Positions 1-10,698 of a stretch of DNA of 64,000 nucleotides are shown here, in pieces. Made by a program: the position numbers and the translations under genes. Position 1 is the first letter of the stretch; each line of letters opens with the position of its first letter. The stretch is from Buxus sempervirens (taxonomy: Eukaryota > Streptophyta > Magnoliopsida > Buxales > Buxaceae): the NCBI GenBank assembly GCA_947561395.2, contig OX387192.1:7786221-7850220 (forward strand), given 5' to 3'. Below the pieces are notes generated by a model, which saw only the letters and a program-made list of their open reading frames with translations, was not told where the DNA came from and did not search any database.

Positions 1-372
1 AAAACCACCTTCCAGAAAGGGGGAGTTTTTTGGATGATGCTGCTGCTGGGTTGTTGCTGCTGCCTGCTGCTTGTTGCTGCTTGTTTTTTTTTTTCTTCTT
101 CTTCTTTGTGTTGTTTATGTTGTTTTAGTTGTTTCTGAAAGTTGGTTTGTGGGGGAAGTTTTTTTTTTGTTGGATGTATGTAGTTGGATGGATGTATATA
201 TGTGGGAACAATGTATAGTTTTTTTTTTATGAATTAAATTCTGGATTTTCCATAATCATTGTGTCTCCCTTATCAGTGTGGTTTTAAATTCTTAAATGAA
301 AATAAATATGAACTGAGTTTGATATTAAACACTGTTTTAAGGTTGTTGTCAAGCATTTGCCAAGGGGGAGAT
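1..372 (+). mobile_element. 3' internal end of a Ty1/copia-type retrotransposon
   Basis: This stretch lies immediately upstream of an LTR. It ends in a purine run (aagggggaga, about 362-371), the usual copia polypurine tract from which plus-strand DNA synthesis is primed. The rest is low-complexity CTG/TTG repeats and AT-rich sequence with no coding potential I can recognise. The element's coding region lies outside the window to the left. Assignment to copia rests on the tract and on the LTR that follows. Confidence 0.6.
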
Positions 373-500
373 TGTAAGTGTGAAAACTCACACTCCTTTT
401 ATGGCAAATGTTTGACAAATCATGTCTTCTAATAATCTTCAAAGTTGTGCAGAATAAACAATGAAAATTCAGTAAATTTAGCAAAGAAGAAGAAGACGAT

Positions 501-705
501 GCTGCCACACAGCTACCACGCCGTTGGTAGCTCAAAGTATTGAAAGATTTTCTAATCAGAGCATTTCTTGTTAAGGCACTTGCGGAGAACTACGCCGCTG
601 CCACACAGCTACCACGCCGCTGGTAGCTCAAAGTATTGAAAGATTTTCTAATCAGAGCATTTCTTGTTAAGGCACTTGCGGAGAACTACGCCGCTGCCAC
701 CCCGC
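501..705. repeat. 96-bp tandem duplication inside the copia LTR
   Basis: Two nearly identical units start at 501 and 597 (both gctgccacacagctaccacg), and a partial third starts at 693. GC-rich segments (ccgctggtagc) alternate with an AT-rich segment. This is probably a duplicated upstream regulatory block of the LTR. Confidence 0.85.
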
Positions 706-1236
706 TGGCAGCGCATCAGTGAATCAGTGCTTTGAAAGTAAGGCACGTGCACTAGCGTCGTAAGGCGACGCCGACACGCCGCTGGTAGCGCAGAGCGAGA
801 TTGAAGATTCAAATGATCAGCCGTGCACATGCCGCGTACCCTCCCGCTAGCAGCGCGCCGGCAGCGCGACTTTACCTAAGTCAAGTTGTTCTGAGCAGGA
901 TTTGAGTTCGCTTCTAGCCGTCTACCCCGATCGCGCCACGACGCCATCAGCGCTCGACGCGATCTGAGATTTCGTCTTTAAATAGACGTGCTGTAATTTT
1001 TTGTAGGGACTTTTTTCTTCAGATCATTTTGATTTGGATCTTGAGTGTTTGAGATTCAATTCAATTCTTCTTTAGAGAGTCGGCGATCGAGTGAGGGGGA
1101 GATCTGAGAGAGATCACCTGGAATTGAAGTTGAGGATTCTTCTTCAATTCAGAACTTCATCCGTTCGTGTGATCGCCTGGATTGGTGATCGACCTTGTTT
1201 GATGCATAGGTGGATTCCTATTGCATTGGATCGTCT

Positions 1237-1435
1237 CAGTGGACTCTGAGGTGATTGTTGCGATTTGGACTGATCGTGTTGTGCAGCTTGTGGATTCAAG
1301 CTGTGTAGCAGTTCGTGGATTCGAACTGTGGATCACTGGTGAAGTGATTGTAGCGATCTGGATTGATCGTGTTCTGCAGCTTGTGGATTCAAGCTGTGTT
1401 GCAGTTCGTGGATTCGAGCTGTGGTTTGCTGTTGA
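1237..1435. repeat. 93-bp tandem duplication in the LTR transcribed region
   Basis: The motif cagcttgtggattcaagctg recurs at 1284 and 1377, with flanking gtgattgt.gcgat.tgga also repeated. The short inverted core (cagcttg...caagctg) makes each unit a potential small hairpin. The open frame across it is a by-product of the repeat. Confidence 0.8.
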
Positions 1436-1673
1436 GTGAGTTCAATTATAAAGGTTAAGTGTGTACTCCTTTGTAATTGTTTTTCATTCAATTGTGGAGA
1501 TTCCAAGGGTTAGTCGCCTCATATAGACTCGAGGTTTTTCCTGGATCTGGATTCAGGTTTCCTCGTATAATTCTTTGTGTTTATGTTTTCCACATTGCTA
1601 TCTTCTTAATTGTTGTAGATCGTGGACCTGTAGAGTAGTCCTCTACTCTTTTTCAATAATTGATTATTTCGCC

Positions 1674-2822
1674 ATGATCAGTCAACAAGACTCCACTCAT
1701 AACAAGGGAAATTGTAATGGAAAGAAAAAATCTGAGGAAAGGAGAGAAGCAGAAGTAAATATGGTCCAGCTTCCCAAGGGACCCGTTCAAATCAATGCCC
1801 ATCCAGTTCCTTCGTTACCTATCCAAATTAATGTCCCTTCTGCACAGCCTGTGAAGGAGGAAACAGAAGTAAGGAAGAGAAGGGAGTTTTCAAAACTGCC
1901 TATGAGACCATCTGAACTTTTGCCTACCTTACTTCAAAAGGGTTACGTGACTTTGAGGTTGCCAAATCCTCATGCAAGCAAGGGGAAAGGTTATGATCCA
2001 TCTGCAATTTGTGAGTATCATATGAACAATGCAGGGCATACCACAGATCACTGCTTGGCCCTAAAGCATGCAATTCAGGATTTGCTGGATAATAACTCTT
2101 TAACATTCAATTCAGTCACACCCACTCCTCCTCCCACCAACAACAATGGGGCAGGCAGCTCAAATGCAATAGGGGCAATTTTCTCTAGAAAAAGAAGATT
2201 TGACTCTTCTCAACTTATTGCTCCAGTTGGTACCACAATCCGGCTTTATTTTGAAAAAGAAGACGAATGGGGCCATATGGAGAAAGAGACTGATACAAGG
2301 GTAGATTTTAATATCAAGGAAAGGAAGGAAGAGGAAGAAGAAAAGCTAAAATTGAAGGAAAATACAGGTGAAAGGGCAGAAGAAGTGCAAAAAATTCCAT
2401 TTAAGCAGTTTGGGCAAACAAATGGCCTAGCACGAGATGTTGAACAAGAATTCAGTATGGATGATAATGATTGTCTGAAGGGTATGGAATCACTCTTCAT
2501 ACAAGAAGAAAATGAAGCAGAGGCAATTGAAATAGGAGAATCCCAGGAAAGGAAAGAAAAAGAATCAAAAGAAAAGATTGAGGTCAGGTTTAAGCTTCCA
2601 TTGATTGACTGGGCTGCTATCCAGATTCCATATCAAGGAATGTCATTTCTTTCAGAGACTGAGCATAATGCCCCAGGGAAGGAGATCATCCCAAATCATG
2701 AAGGTTTGCCTCACTCAGTAGGAGAAAGATATTTTCTAAAAAAGAAAGAAAAGCCAGCTTTTGCCTTTGAGAACAGGGGCAGTTTTCGAACTCCCATGTT
2801 CTTTGAAAAGAAACCCCCATAA
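1674..2822 (+). pseudogene. C-terminal part of a Tat/Ogre-like gypsy gag
   Basis: The frame is open for about 383 codons from the ATG at 1674. Near residues 113-127 is a knuckle-like motif CEYHMNNAGHTTDHC, followed by a WALKH-like segment (LALKHAIQDLLD). That arrangement is characteristic of the gag C-terminus in Tat/Ogre-lineage Ty3/gypsy elements. The rest is Glu/Lys-rich and charged. The main capsid-type gag domain expected upstream is missing, and copia LTR sequence takes its place, so the 5' end was probably lost by insertion or deletion. No protease, reverse transcriptase or integrase follows before the polypurine tract at 5726, so this copy is either pol-less or deleted. A role in RNA binding and packaging is inferred from family knowledge. 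Confidence 0.7.
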
Positions 2823-5725
2823 GGAGAATGCACATTTCCTGAGGATCTTTAGGAGCCTTGTTCTTAGGAAGTGATTTTAATAAAGGCTCTTTCAAAAGCA
2901 AAAAAAAAAAAAAAGAAAAAAAAGAGAGAGTTTTCCTTTAAGAATTTTGTAAAAAAAATAAAAAACGATTTTCCTTTTTAACGTTTTTCTAAAAAAAAAA
3001 AAAAGTTTTCAACAAGGTCCTGTTTTACTTATGAGTCATATCTCCTATTGAATTTCATTAAGTTGAATATGACTTCGACATTGGACTCAATTTTTTGAGA
3101 CCAAAATCGAAGAAAAAGACATTTTATATCAAAATTCAAATCTTTTTAAGTGTCATGAGAAGAATATTTCTGCAAAATTTTGAAGTGACCAATCTTATGG
3201 ACTTTAGAACCAAAGATGACCTGAAGTTTTCACTTGAAAGCAGCAAGTACAGAGATTTATTTCATAAAAATGCAGAGAGGATCGCATCACTTAAAGCAGA
3301 TGGAGAAGAAACTGAAAGATGAAATTTTGCATTTGAAGATGACTCCTAATTTGCACTTTACGTTGGAAAATATGGAAAGATTTGGATTATGAGGCTGATC
3401 CAGTGAGAAGGATGTTTTATGGTTGAAATTTTATCTTCCCAGGTGGCGATGATCAAAAAAAAAAAAAAAAAAAGAAAAATCCTGAGCTAGTCATGTAGTA
3501 CAACTCTGTCAAGTCTGAAAATTCAAACTTTTCTTAAAATGATAAGAGGCCTTTCTTTCTTATATCCCCAAAATTTTTGAAATCCCTAGTTAGACCCTTT
3601 GAGCTTGATAAATTTTTCCAAGTAACCTAAACTGAGAATTGCAACCCCACACTGGGGCAAATTTATTAAAGCTTAAAAAAGAAAAGAATGAAGGGACAAG
3701 AGAAGGGGGGCATTATTAAAGTTCAAAAGGGATTTTGAAGATGTTTTCAGAAAAGGGGGCAAAGAAATGAAAAAAAAAGAAGGAAGAAAGAAGAAAAAGA
3801 GATCATCAAATGCTATATCTTCAAAATTGTGAAGGGAAGAATGAGAAAAGAAGTTCAATATTGGGGAATAAGTTTCAAATTAAGAAATCAAAGTAGGGGA
3901 AAAAAACTTCATTACTGGGGGCAATTTTGTATTCATTCCAAAGAAAAAAAATGCCTTAAGAATTACAATTTCAGTTAACCCATTTGATCATATAGTATTT
4001 GAGCCTTTTATTCCTTTTCTTTCTAAACAAACACCAAGCCTTCATTTCGTCCCATTCATAAGTCATCTTTGATTAAGAAATTTTGAATTAAGGCAGTTTT
4101 GACTACATAGTTGCTGGTGATGAAGGATTAAAAAAAATGGAGAAAATGTAGTGAAAACCCGGAAGGGCTCTACATGGCAAATAATCAACTATCTACAAGA
4201 AGGAAATCGTCAGAAAGGAAAGTCCAGAATTGGCATGGATCTAGGTGAAGTCCTCATGTTGGTGGTTATTTTGAGATACAGTCACTTTTCGAGTGATTGA
4301 GGAAAATTCTCTTTTCAAGACTGAAGCAACATAATCAGAACTATGATATGAATCATCTGTGAAAAAGTTGATGGCCATCAAAATTGCCATTAGGAAATTA
4401 TCACTGAAGTTGAATTCATAAATTCTCATATCATGGATATAATGGAGAAACAATTGCTCTTCAATTGGATGAAGGAAAATGTCTTTCTAGACTAGGGCAA
4501 AATAGTCAGATTGAAAGAGTCGTCATATCTGGAGCATCAATTAACAAGCCGATGGTCATGGGAATGATTCTAAAGGTTCTGAAGGCTTATTTTGGTCTTT
4601 CTTCATTTTCTAAAATAATCTTCTCATTATTCAACTTGATTTTAATTCTTTTGGACTATATGCTAATAAGTGGTTGGATCATTTTTCAAAAAAAAAATAT
4701 ATTAAAACACAGAAAAGCAAAAAATATATTTTTGGCCTATGATGAGCATCTATGTCTTTTCATAAAAACATTGGTTTTGCAAGCATTAGAGAATTCTGAG
4801 GCCACTAGTATAAAACCTATTTTTGTATTTGCATTCCTTTATAAGGGTTTCTTTTTGGCAAAGGTTAAAAAAAAGAAAAAAAGAAGAAAGAGAAAAAGAA
4901 GAAAAAAAAGAAAAGAAAAAAAAGGAAAAAAAAAAGGATCATCTCTGCTGAGGGGCAAATACTACTTCAAGCAATTAAAACCGGGGCATGCTCAACGCCT
5001 TTCCCTCTGGGTTTTCATTGAAATAAATTATAGCATCTGGAAGAAGCAGTCAGGCCTTAGTCTTCGGATTTGAAAAAAAAAAAGAAAGCTTCAAAGCAAT
5101 TGCATGTTTTCTCCTTTAAACAAAGGTTTTTACTGGGGCAGTAAGAAAGCATGAAGAAGAGATCACGAGTAGTAAGGGTATGAGGTTAGATCAGCAGATC
5201 ATGATCCATCAATCAAGAAGAACCATTCAGTTGGGCAGTTGAAAATAATGAAGGCAGGTTATGGGCAGCAAGGCCACATACAACATTATTAAGAGAGCAA
5301 GAAGATGAAGAAGCAAAAGCAAATTGCAGAATATTCAAGCACAGGTTTGGGCATCAAATGGCACCCAGGTACGTCAAATAAAAAAAAATCAATCAGGAAA
5401 ATTCAATAAAATATTTCCTTCCTTATTGTTGAAAAACATCAAAAGCAATTGAGTTTGCTGAGGTCAATTTTAAATCCACATTCTTTTCAAAATTTGCTTG
5501 TCTTAGATTTCTTTTCAAAGCCACGAGAGCTCAAAGAAATCTGAGATAAGGAAGAGACGCCACCCCGTCAGACTATACACAGCAGGGGTTCATTGGCTAT
5601 CTTCAAGTCCATATTTTTATCACTCATTTGTGTTTGACAAAAGCAAGTTCAATTAATGAGGTGTCTTTCAAACGTGCAATTTTGAGTTGTGTCTATTCTT
5701 TGCTGTTCATTGTGCTACAACTCCA
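2823..5725 (+). mobile_element. Long non-coding 3' internal region of the gypsy element
   Basis: About 2.9 kb of AT-rich sequence with no convincing gene. It contains several A or purine runs (for example 2900-2920, 3458-3475, 4865-4940) and short phrases also found in the gag-only elements further right (ccccacactggggcaaa near 3640; a ccttcatttcgtcc-like phrase near 4040). Part of it, about 4720-4910, is the reverse-complement homologue of 9690-9800, tying it to the minus-strand element there. Apparent frames such as 4465-5073 are Lys-rich readings of purine runs, not genes. Confidence 0.6.
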
Positions 5726-5740
5726 GCAAAGAGGGGCAGT
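5726..5740 (+). promoter_or_regulatory. Polypurine tract before the gypsy LTR
   Basis: The sequence gcaaagaggggcagt directly precedes the LTR start TGTAGACACCCC. It is nearly the same as the tract before LTR2 and LTR3 of the large insertion (gcaaagagggactgc), so both families use the same type of plus-strand primer. Confidence 0.75.
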
Positions 5741-6196
5741 TGTAGACACCCCAAAATTGTACGATTTTTGATAAAACTTGAAGGAGAGAAATATTTTATA
5801 GGAATTTTCAATTCTTTGCATTGGGTTTGAGATACTTAACCCATTTGAATCCAAAGCCGTAAAGGAAAAGGTCCAAATTCTATCTTTTGTGCAAAGTCAA
5901 ACTTTTTCCGGTTGAATTTTGTTGACTTTTGACCCCAGAAAATGAAATATTTTTTAAAGCCAGATTTCAAGATAATTTTTCCCGGTAATCAGGTTTTTAG
6001 CCATGTTATTGCATAAAAGAATTTTTTGAGATTTTAAATCTTGACGAATACCTTGGTTTTAACATATTGAACCTTTTTTCCAGACCTGAAAAATCAAAAT
6101 TTTGCCTAGAACTGGAAAGTTGACTTTTTATTCATTTGGAATTTGGGTCTGGAACTATTTTTAATGGATTCAAATTGGGGGGGGGGGGGGTGTTTG

Positions 6197-6278
6197 CTTA
6201 TTTACATGTAATATCTTAAGTAAATGGAGATTAAAAAGTACGAGGACATTTACTTAAACGATATTACATGTAAATAAG
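6197..6278. repeat. Long imperfect hairpin in the gypsy LTR
   Basis: The left arm cttatttacatgtaatatc and the right arm gatattacatgtaaataag are reverse complements. The pairing extends inward through taagtaaatg/catttactta, leaving a loop of about 20 nt. The stem is roughly 30 bp. Confidence 0.85.
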
Positions 6279-6316
6279 TATTGCCTGTGTTAAAATTCAA
6301 AAAAAGGCTTTTTTCC

Positions 6317-6463
6317 TTGTATCCGGCAACTCAGGCCGGATACAAGTGTTCTTCTTTGTATCCGGTGGAACATGCCGGATACAAGCAGACCTCAGTGTAT
6401 CCGGCACCCCAGGCCGGATACATTAAGGCCCATTTGTATCCGACTTGATATACCGGATACATA
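6317..6463. repeat. Four spaced palindromes TGTATCCGG...CCGGATACA
   Basis: Four units, each 10-bp arms around an 8-10 nt spacer that differs between units, are spaced about 40 bp apart. The fourth unit is degenerate (tgtatccgac/accggataca). They sit upstream of the LTR TATA box. Confidence 0.85.
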
Positions 6464-6625
6464 AGTTTTGCTCAAAATTAGGGTTTTCCGAGAGATTTTC
6501 ACTTTTACCATCATGTCCTTCATTAAATGAAGGTAAATCTCGGAAATAGCCTTAGGGTTAAGGTTGGTGGGCTATAGACATTATGTTGTGTCTACCATTC
6601 TCACCAACCCTAACCCTAGCCTTTG

Positions 6626-6635
6626 CCTATAAATA
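6626..6635 (+). promoter_or_regulatory. LTR TATA box
   Basis: The sequence ctataaatag follows a telo-box-like aaccctaaccctag (about 6605-6618). This combination is common in plant promoters, and transcription would start some 30 bp downstream. Confidence 0.65.
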
Positions 6636-8476
6636 GGAGGCTCCTCTTTAAGCAAATGGCAATTAACTCTTGTTTTGAATTCTCGCAAAGAAGAACTCGA
6701 AGAAAAGAGGGAAACCGCTGCGGAAGTGCATCCAGAATCCAGGTAAGCCTCAAACTTTTCTTTTATTTTCTGTCTTTACATTCCTAGATCTAGATCTCTT
6801 CTTCTACCTTTCTGTAGAGTAAAGCCTTTCTATGTGTGTGAAAATCCTTCCCCGGCTAAAAGTATCTCGAGACTCCCCCTAGCCGTAAAACATGAAGGCG
6901 GGATCTAGGAGAAACGAGACTAGGGATTGACCCTAGTACTAGAACCTATGTAGCGTAAGGCCTTTTGATTGATTGTAAACTGTTTCATATTCAAAGTACC
7001 CTTGATTATCTTGAAGAACCGTGTTTAACGGAGAGAGAGAACAAAGGGAAACGATAATGGAACGGAACCCTAGGTTGTTCTAGAACCTTATTTTGATGAA
7101 TATGTATGCATGCTATGTTTTTCTATTGATCTTGTATGGTTTTCACGCTTGCACATACATAGCACTTTTTTCTGCGGGATAGGCTAACATTTGGGGATTT
7201 ATTACATTCATTGTGATAAATCTCAAATAAATGGCCTCAATCAATTTTGGAATGTATTTGGATGATTTTTAAAGGTTTTGCGTTCATCTTGCACGAATTG
7301 CACACACTTTGTCACATTTTTGCATTGGTTTTATTCAAAATGGGCTTTACTTGACAGCAACTATACCCCGACTTCGGACACTCATAACTTCATCGTCCGG
7401 ATGATTTTTGGAGTGATTCTAGAACCATGAGAAATGTGAGGCTGTCTAGTTTCTGTTCACCAAATTTCATAAATTTCTATCAAGCGGATTTTTGACACCT
7501 CTCTGTCGAAGTTGAGTGGACAGTTCAGGTTCAAATACAGAACGTGTCACTTCGACGGAGCGCCATGTGCTCGTGTTATATCTGATTTGAGTGATTTTTG
7601 TTTCTGAACACTCCCTTATGATTCTATTTTCAAATCCAATGGGTTTCATAATTGTTGGACTCCATTTGAATTATTAGTAGCCGATTTACTCAGAACTGCT
7701 CAATGGCATTTTTCTGGGTAAATCTGTGATCTTCGGGGCCTGTTCGGGTGACCACCCAAGGCACATCCGAATGAGTCTTTGTATGGGGCTAGTTTCTTTT
7801 GAAAGATGGCCATACAGACTTCATTGACACCAAATTTCAAGGATTTCTATGGAGTAGATTTTTCTAGGTGATTTTCCAAAGTTGCCTACTTGTTTCTTTT
7901 AATCATCCCCAGCAGCAACTTTAAAGGAGCATAACTCCTAGGATTTCAACCGGATTGACTTGAAATTTTGCATGAGTTCCTTATTTACCATAATATTTCA
8001 AATGGAGTTGGTTTGGATCAATTTGAAATTGGATTTGAATGATTTCAAGACAAAGGACCTTACTTTTTACCAAAATTCCCGAATTTGCCTCAACTTTGTT
8101 TTGTGCCACTTTTGCAGTGATTTCCATCTTTTTGTGACATTCCAGAAGTAATATTAACATATAAGAAGATCTGGAATTCATTTGGATTTTCAAGTGAAGA
8201 TATCACATATTTGTCCTTTTTCAAGGTTTTCATGATTTTTTAGCAAGCTTTCTATTTTCTTTTTGCATGAACAAACACTTGGCAACCACCTTGTGTGGGT
8301 GAATGGGGGTGCCTAACACCTTCCCCCGTTCATAATCTAATCCCCTTACCCATCTCTGGATTTGATTTTCAAGTAGGGTTATTTTGACCCTAGAATTTGC
8401 CTTTTAGCACTTTTTTGCTATTTTTGCTTATTTTTAATTCTTTTGGTGTCCATTCTCACCCCAAAATTCTGAATGG

Positions 8477-8494
8477 TGGCGACTCTCCCATTTT
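8477..8494 (+). promoter_or_regulatory. Degenerate primer-binding site
   Basis: The sequence tggcgactctccca shares its first nine bases with the tggcgactcc primer-binding site of the gag-only element at 17433. It sits just after the estimated LTR end and before ORF1. The 3' half does not match, so function is doubtful. Confidence 0.4.
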
Positions 8495-8582
8495 TGCGTT
8501 GAGTCCCGTGTGTTGACGGAGGGATGATCATTCCGGTGATTTTCCCATGTCTCACAGTTAGGGAACGTGAGAGATTGGCCCC

Positions 8583-9682
8583 TATGATCTTAGCAGAGAT
8601 ATACCAGGCACTGACTAACTGCTATTTCAGAAAGAAGAAACACTTTTTGCCTGCGCCCCTCTCCTACAAGTAAAAGAGAAATATTATTTTTTTTTCTTTT
8701 TTCTTCTTTTTTCTTTCTTTTTTTTTTTCTTTTTCTCTCTATTTTTTTTTCTTTTGAAATAAATTGGAATACTCCCCCTTTTATGCAGCTTTGGTTGCTT
8801 GACCACATTAGTCAGGTTGAAGAGATAACTCGCCGCTTCTTTCCAAGATTGAAAGTTCCTGTTTTGTTGAGCAATAGGGGGTGTCCTAACATTCAAGGCA
8901 GCAAGCAGGGCTGGTTCACTTTCTTGGGTACTCTCTAGGATGATCAGGTGAGATGGACTGGCACTTATCAACCCAATTCAGAGACAGTGATCAGCTTCAG
9001 AGATAGGAACTTTCTGGTCCTAGCAGGCTTGAAATTTGCTGTTCTTTATCTTCCTTTGATGGTTCTTTTACAGTTTGGAGCGACCCAGGGGATCACGATC
9101 CCAACTGGCTATGAGAGCTTCGTAGGGCCACTTACACAAGCAACCATGGGGCTAAATGCTCAGTTAATGAATGAGTGGTCCTATGTTCGCTTTCTACGGG
9201 GCCTAATCTTTTCTGAGTCCCATGTGAAGGACTATCATTTCTGGATCAAAGAGCAGGTGCAGAGTCATGCCCCAGTACCAAAGGATCCTCATGTAGTTCT
9301 TCCCCCTACTTATGAAGATATCCTGGAATCTGAAAGGGCCACCCACAAGCGGCTTCAACAAATATGGGTACGAGAAGCCCAAGAACTCAGGATAAAAGGT
9401 ATTGATCTGGAGAGCCAACCTGAAGAACAGAGGTCTTGCCGCATTGCCATGGAGAAGAAACTTGAAGAACAAAGTCAGGCTCGTCACTTTGAAGTTCGAG
9501 CGATGCGGAAGAAATATCAGGATTCCTTGGCTGACATTAGGGCATTGAAGATTAAGCAATCTCTTTCAGATGAGGTTATCTCCTTTTTGAACGATCCAGA
9601 TGTAGAGGGAGCTTCTAGAATCATTGCAATTCAGGCAGCTCGGATTAGGGAGCTTGAAGAGCAGTTAAAGAAAAGGGTTTAG
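8583..9682 (+). pseudogene. ORF1 of a Tat/Ogre-like element (unknown function), interrupted
   Basis: The protein-like sequence begins near 8583 (EIYQALTNCYF...), is interrupted by a T-rich stretch (about 8667-8788) that resembles an intron ending tttatgcag, and resumes at about 8789 (LWLLDHISQVEEITRRFFPR). An in-frame TAG at 8936-8938 breaks it. From 8948 the frame is open for 244 codons, with a hydrophobic segment, an aromatic WSYVRF region and a Glu/Arg/Gln-rich C-terminal half likely to form a coiled coil. The position between a gypsy LTR and the expected gag, and the general look, match the extra 5' ORF of Tat/Ogre elements, whose conserved domain has no established function. That match is from memory of the family, not a search. 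Confidence 0.55.
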
Positions 9683-9683
9683 A

Positions 9684-10620
9684 TTCTTTTTTTTTCTTCT
9701 CTTTTTCTTACCTTTATACAAAGCAAACTCCAATAATGGAATGATAAAGAATTTAGTTTAAAAATAGGTTTTATATTATTGGCCTCAGAATTCTCAGATG
9801 CTTGTAAAAACAAAAGTTTTATGAAAAGTATTTGATTTATCATCACTGGCTAAAGTATAGCGTTTTTTTTTTTTGAAAGCTGATCCAAAACACTTAATCA
9901 CATATAATTAAAGGAATTAAAATCAGGTTGAATAATGAAAAGGGTAATCCAAGCAATAGGGAGAGACCAAATCTGTCTATCTTGTGACCTTTAGAATCAT
10001 CCCCAAATGGCTTTTCCTCCATGACTGACCCTGTTAATCTGCTCAATTTCTAGTGCTCATGCGACTTCAAATTTGGTCCACATGATCAACTCAACCTTTG
10101 ATTCTTCATCTCTTTTTTTTTCTTTCATTTTTTTCTATTTTTTCTTTTTTTTGCCAATATTGCCCCTAGCGCCAATTACGGTTTTCACTAAGGCCGACTT
10201 CTGCATTCCGTTATCACCAATTTTACTCTAAAAGTTGAATGAATATACTAAAATCATCGAGGGCTTAAAATAGGACGAAACAAAGGCTAGGCTCGGTTTA
10301 TGAAAGAAAATGTATTAAAGGCTCAAAATTTTCTAAGTATGAAAATAGGTCCCCTGGACTTACAGTCGTGATGAGTTTGATCCCCTTCTCCCAAAGTGTA
10401 CTCTTTTTGTACTTGGCTTTCATTTGCCCCTATTCTTTTCACTTTTTTTTTTCTCTCTTTTTTTTTTCTTTGTGCCCCAATTGGCTTTGCCCCAGTTTAA
10501 GATTGTAAGTCTAGTTTAGGTTGATCAAAAAGACGAACAGGTTCAAATTGGCTTGACTAGGGATGAAAATTTTGGGAAATAAGGAAAAATGGCCTCAGAT
10601 CATTTTCTAGTAATATTAAT
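9684..10620 (-). mobile_element. 3' non-coding region of the minus-strand Tat-type element
   Basis: No gene is visible. Read on the minus strand it follows the pol stop codon at 10621. It is homologous to the + strand non-coding region at about 4000-4910: for example, aaaataggttttat and ggcctcagaattctc near 9765-9800 match the reverse complement of 4780-4835. Its expected polypurine tract and 3' LTR further left are missing. Instead it abuts ORF1 in the opposite orientation at about 9683, so a rearrangement joined them. Confidence 0.6.
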
Positions 10621-10698
10621 TCAAGGAAAATACCTTTTTACTGCATCAGAGTTAATTGGCTCAGGAAAATCTTTCCCATCCATTTATGTTAAGATGAG
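10621..10698 (-). pseudogene. C-terminal end of gypsy pol (after integrase)
   Basis: On the minus strand this short stretch reads the end of the polyprotein (MDGKDFPEPINSDAVKRYF) and stops with TGA at 10623-10621. A TAA is present a few codons earlier, so the frame is already broken. It is separated from the rest of the integrase C-terminus by the solo LTR at 10699-13683. Its sequence continues in phase with the segment at 13684. Confidence 0.75.
10694..10698. repeat. Target-site duplication ATGAG, left copy
   Basis: ATGAG at 10694-10698 is repeated exactly at 13684-13688, flanking the solo LTR. A 5-bp duplication is standard for Ty3/gypsy integration. Confidence 0.9.

Larger units (their letters stand above)
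373..1594 (+). mobile_element. Copia-type 3' LTR
   Basis: It starts TGTAAGTGTG right after the polypurine tract and probably ends ..TTTTCCACA at about 1594; the right end is estimated from the required terminal CA. A TATA-like box (tttaaatag, 977-985) is placed as expected for an LTR promoter. Two internal tandem duplications lengthen it: a 96-bp unit at 501-692 and a 93-bp unit at about 1237-1435. Because the 5' LTR is outside the window, LTR identity and age cannot be judged. Confidence 0.6.
5741..8463 (+). mobile_element. Tat/Ogre-like gypsy LTR (about 2.7 kb)
   Basis: It begins TGTAGACACCCC directly after the polypurine tract. The right end is estimated at ..CTCACCCCA (8463), just before a tggcgactc primer-binding-like motif at 8477. 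A TATA box (ctataaatag, 6626-6635) lies about 0.9 kb in. Upstream of it are a G12 run (about 6179-6190), a long hairpin (6197-6278) and four TGTATCCGG/CCGGATACA palindromes (6317-6463). The left flank is the 3' end of one element and the right flank is ORF1-type 5' sequence, so this is either the 5' LTR of the ORF1 element fused to another element's tail or the shared LTR of a tandem pair. Confidence 0.6.

Noticed and set aside
4465-5073. Frame of 202 codons with a poly-Lys/Arg stretch
   Set aside because: The Lys/Arg tract is a purine run in the non-coding 3' region of a gypsy element. It lacks a domain.
6600-6620. Telomere-like aaccctaaccct
   Set aside because: Only two units, just upstream of a TATA box; a telo-box in an LTR promoter is enough explanation, not an interstitial telomere.
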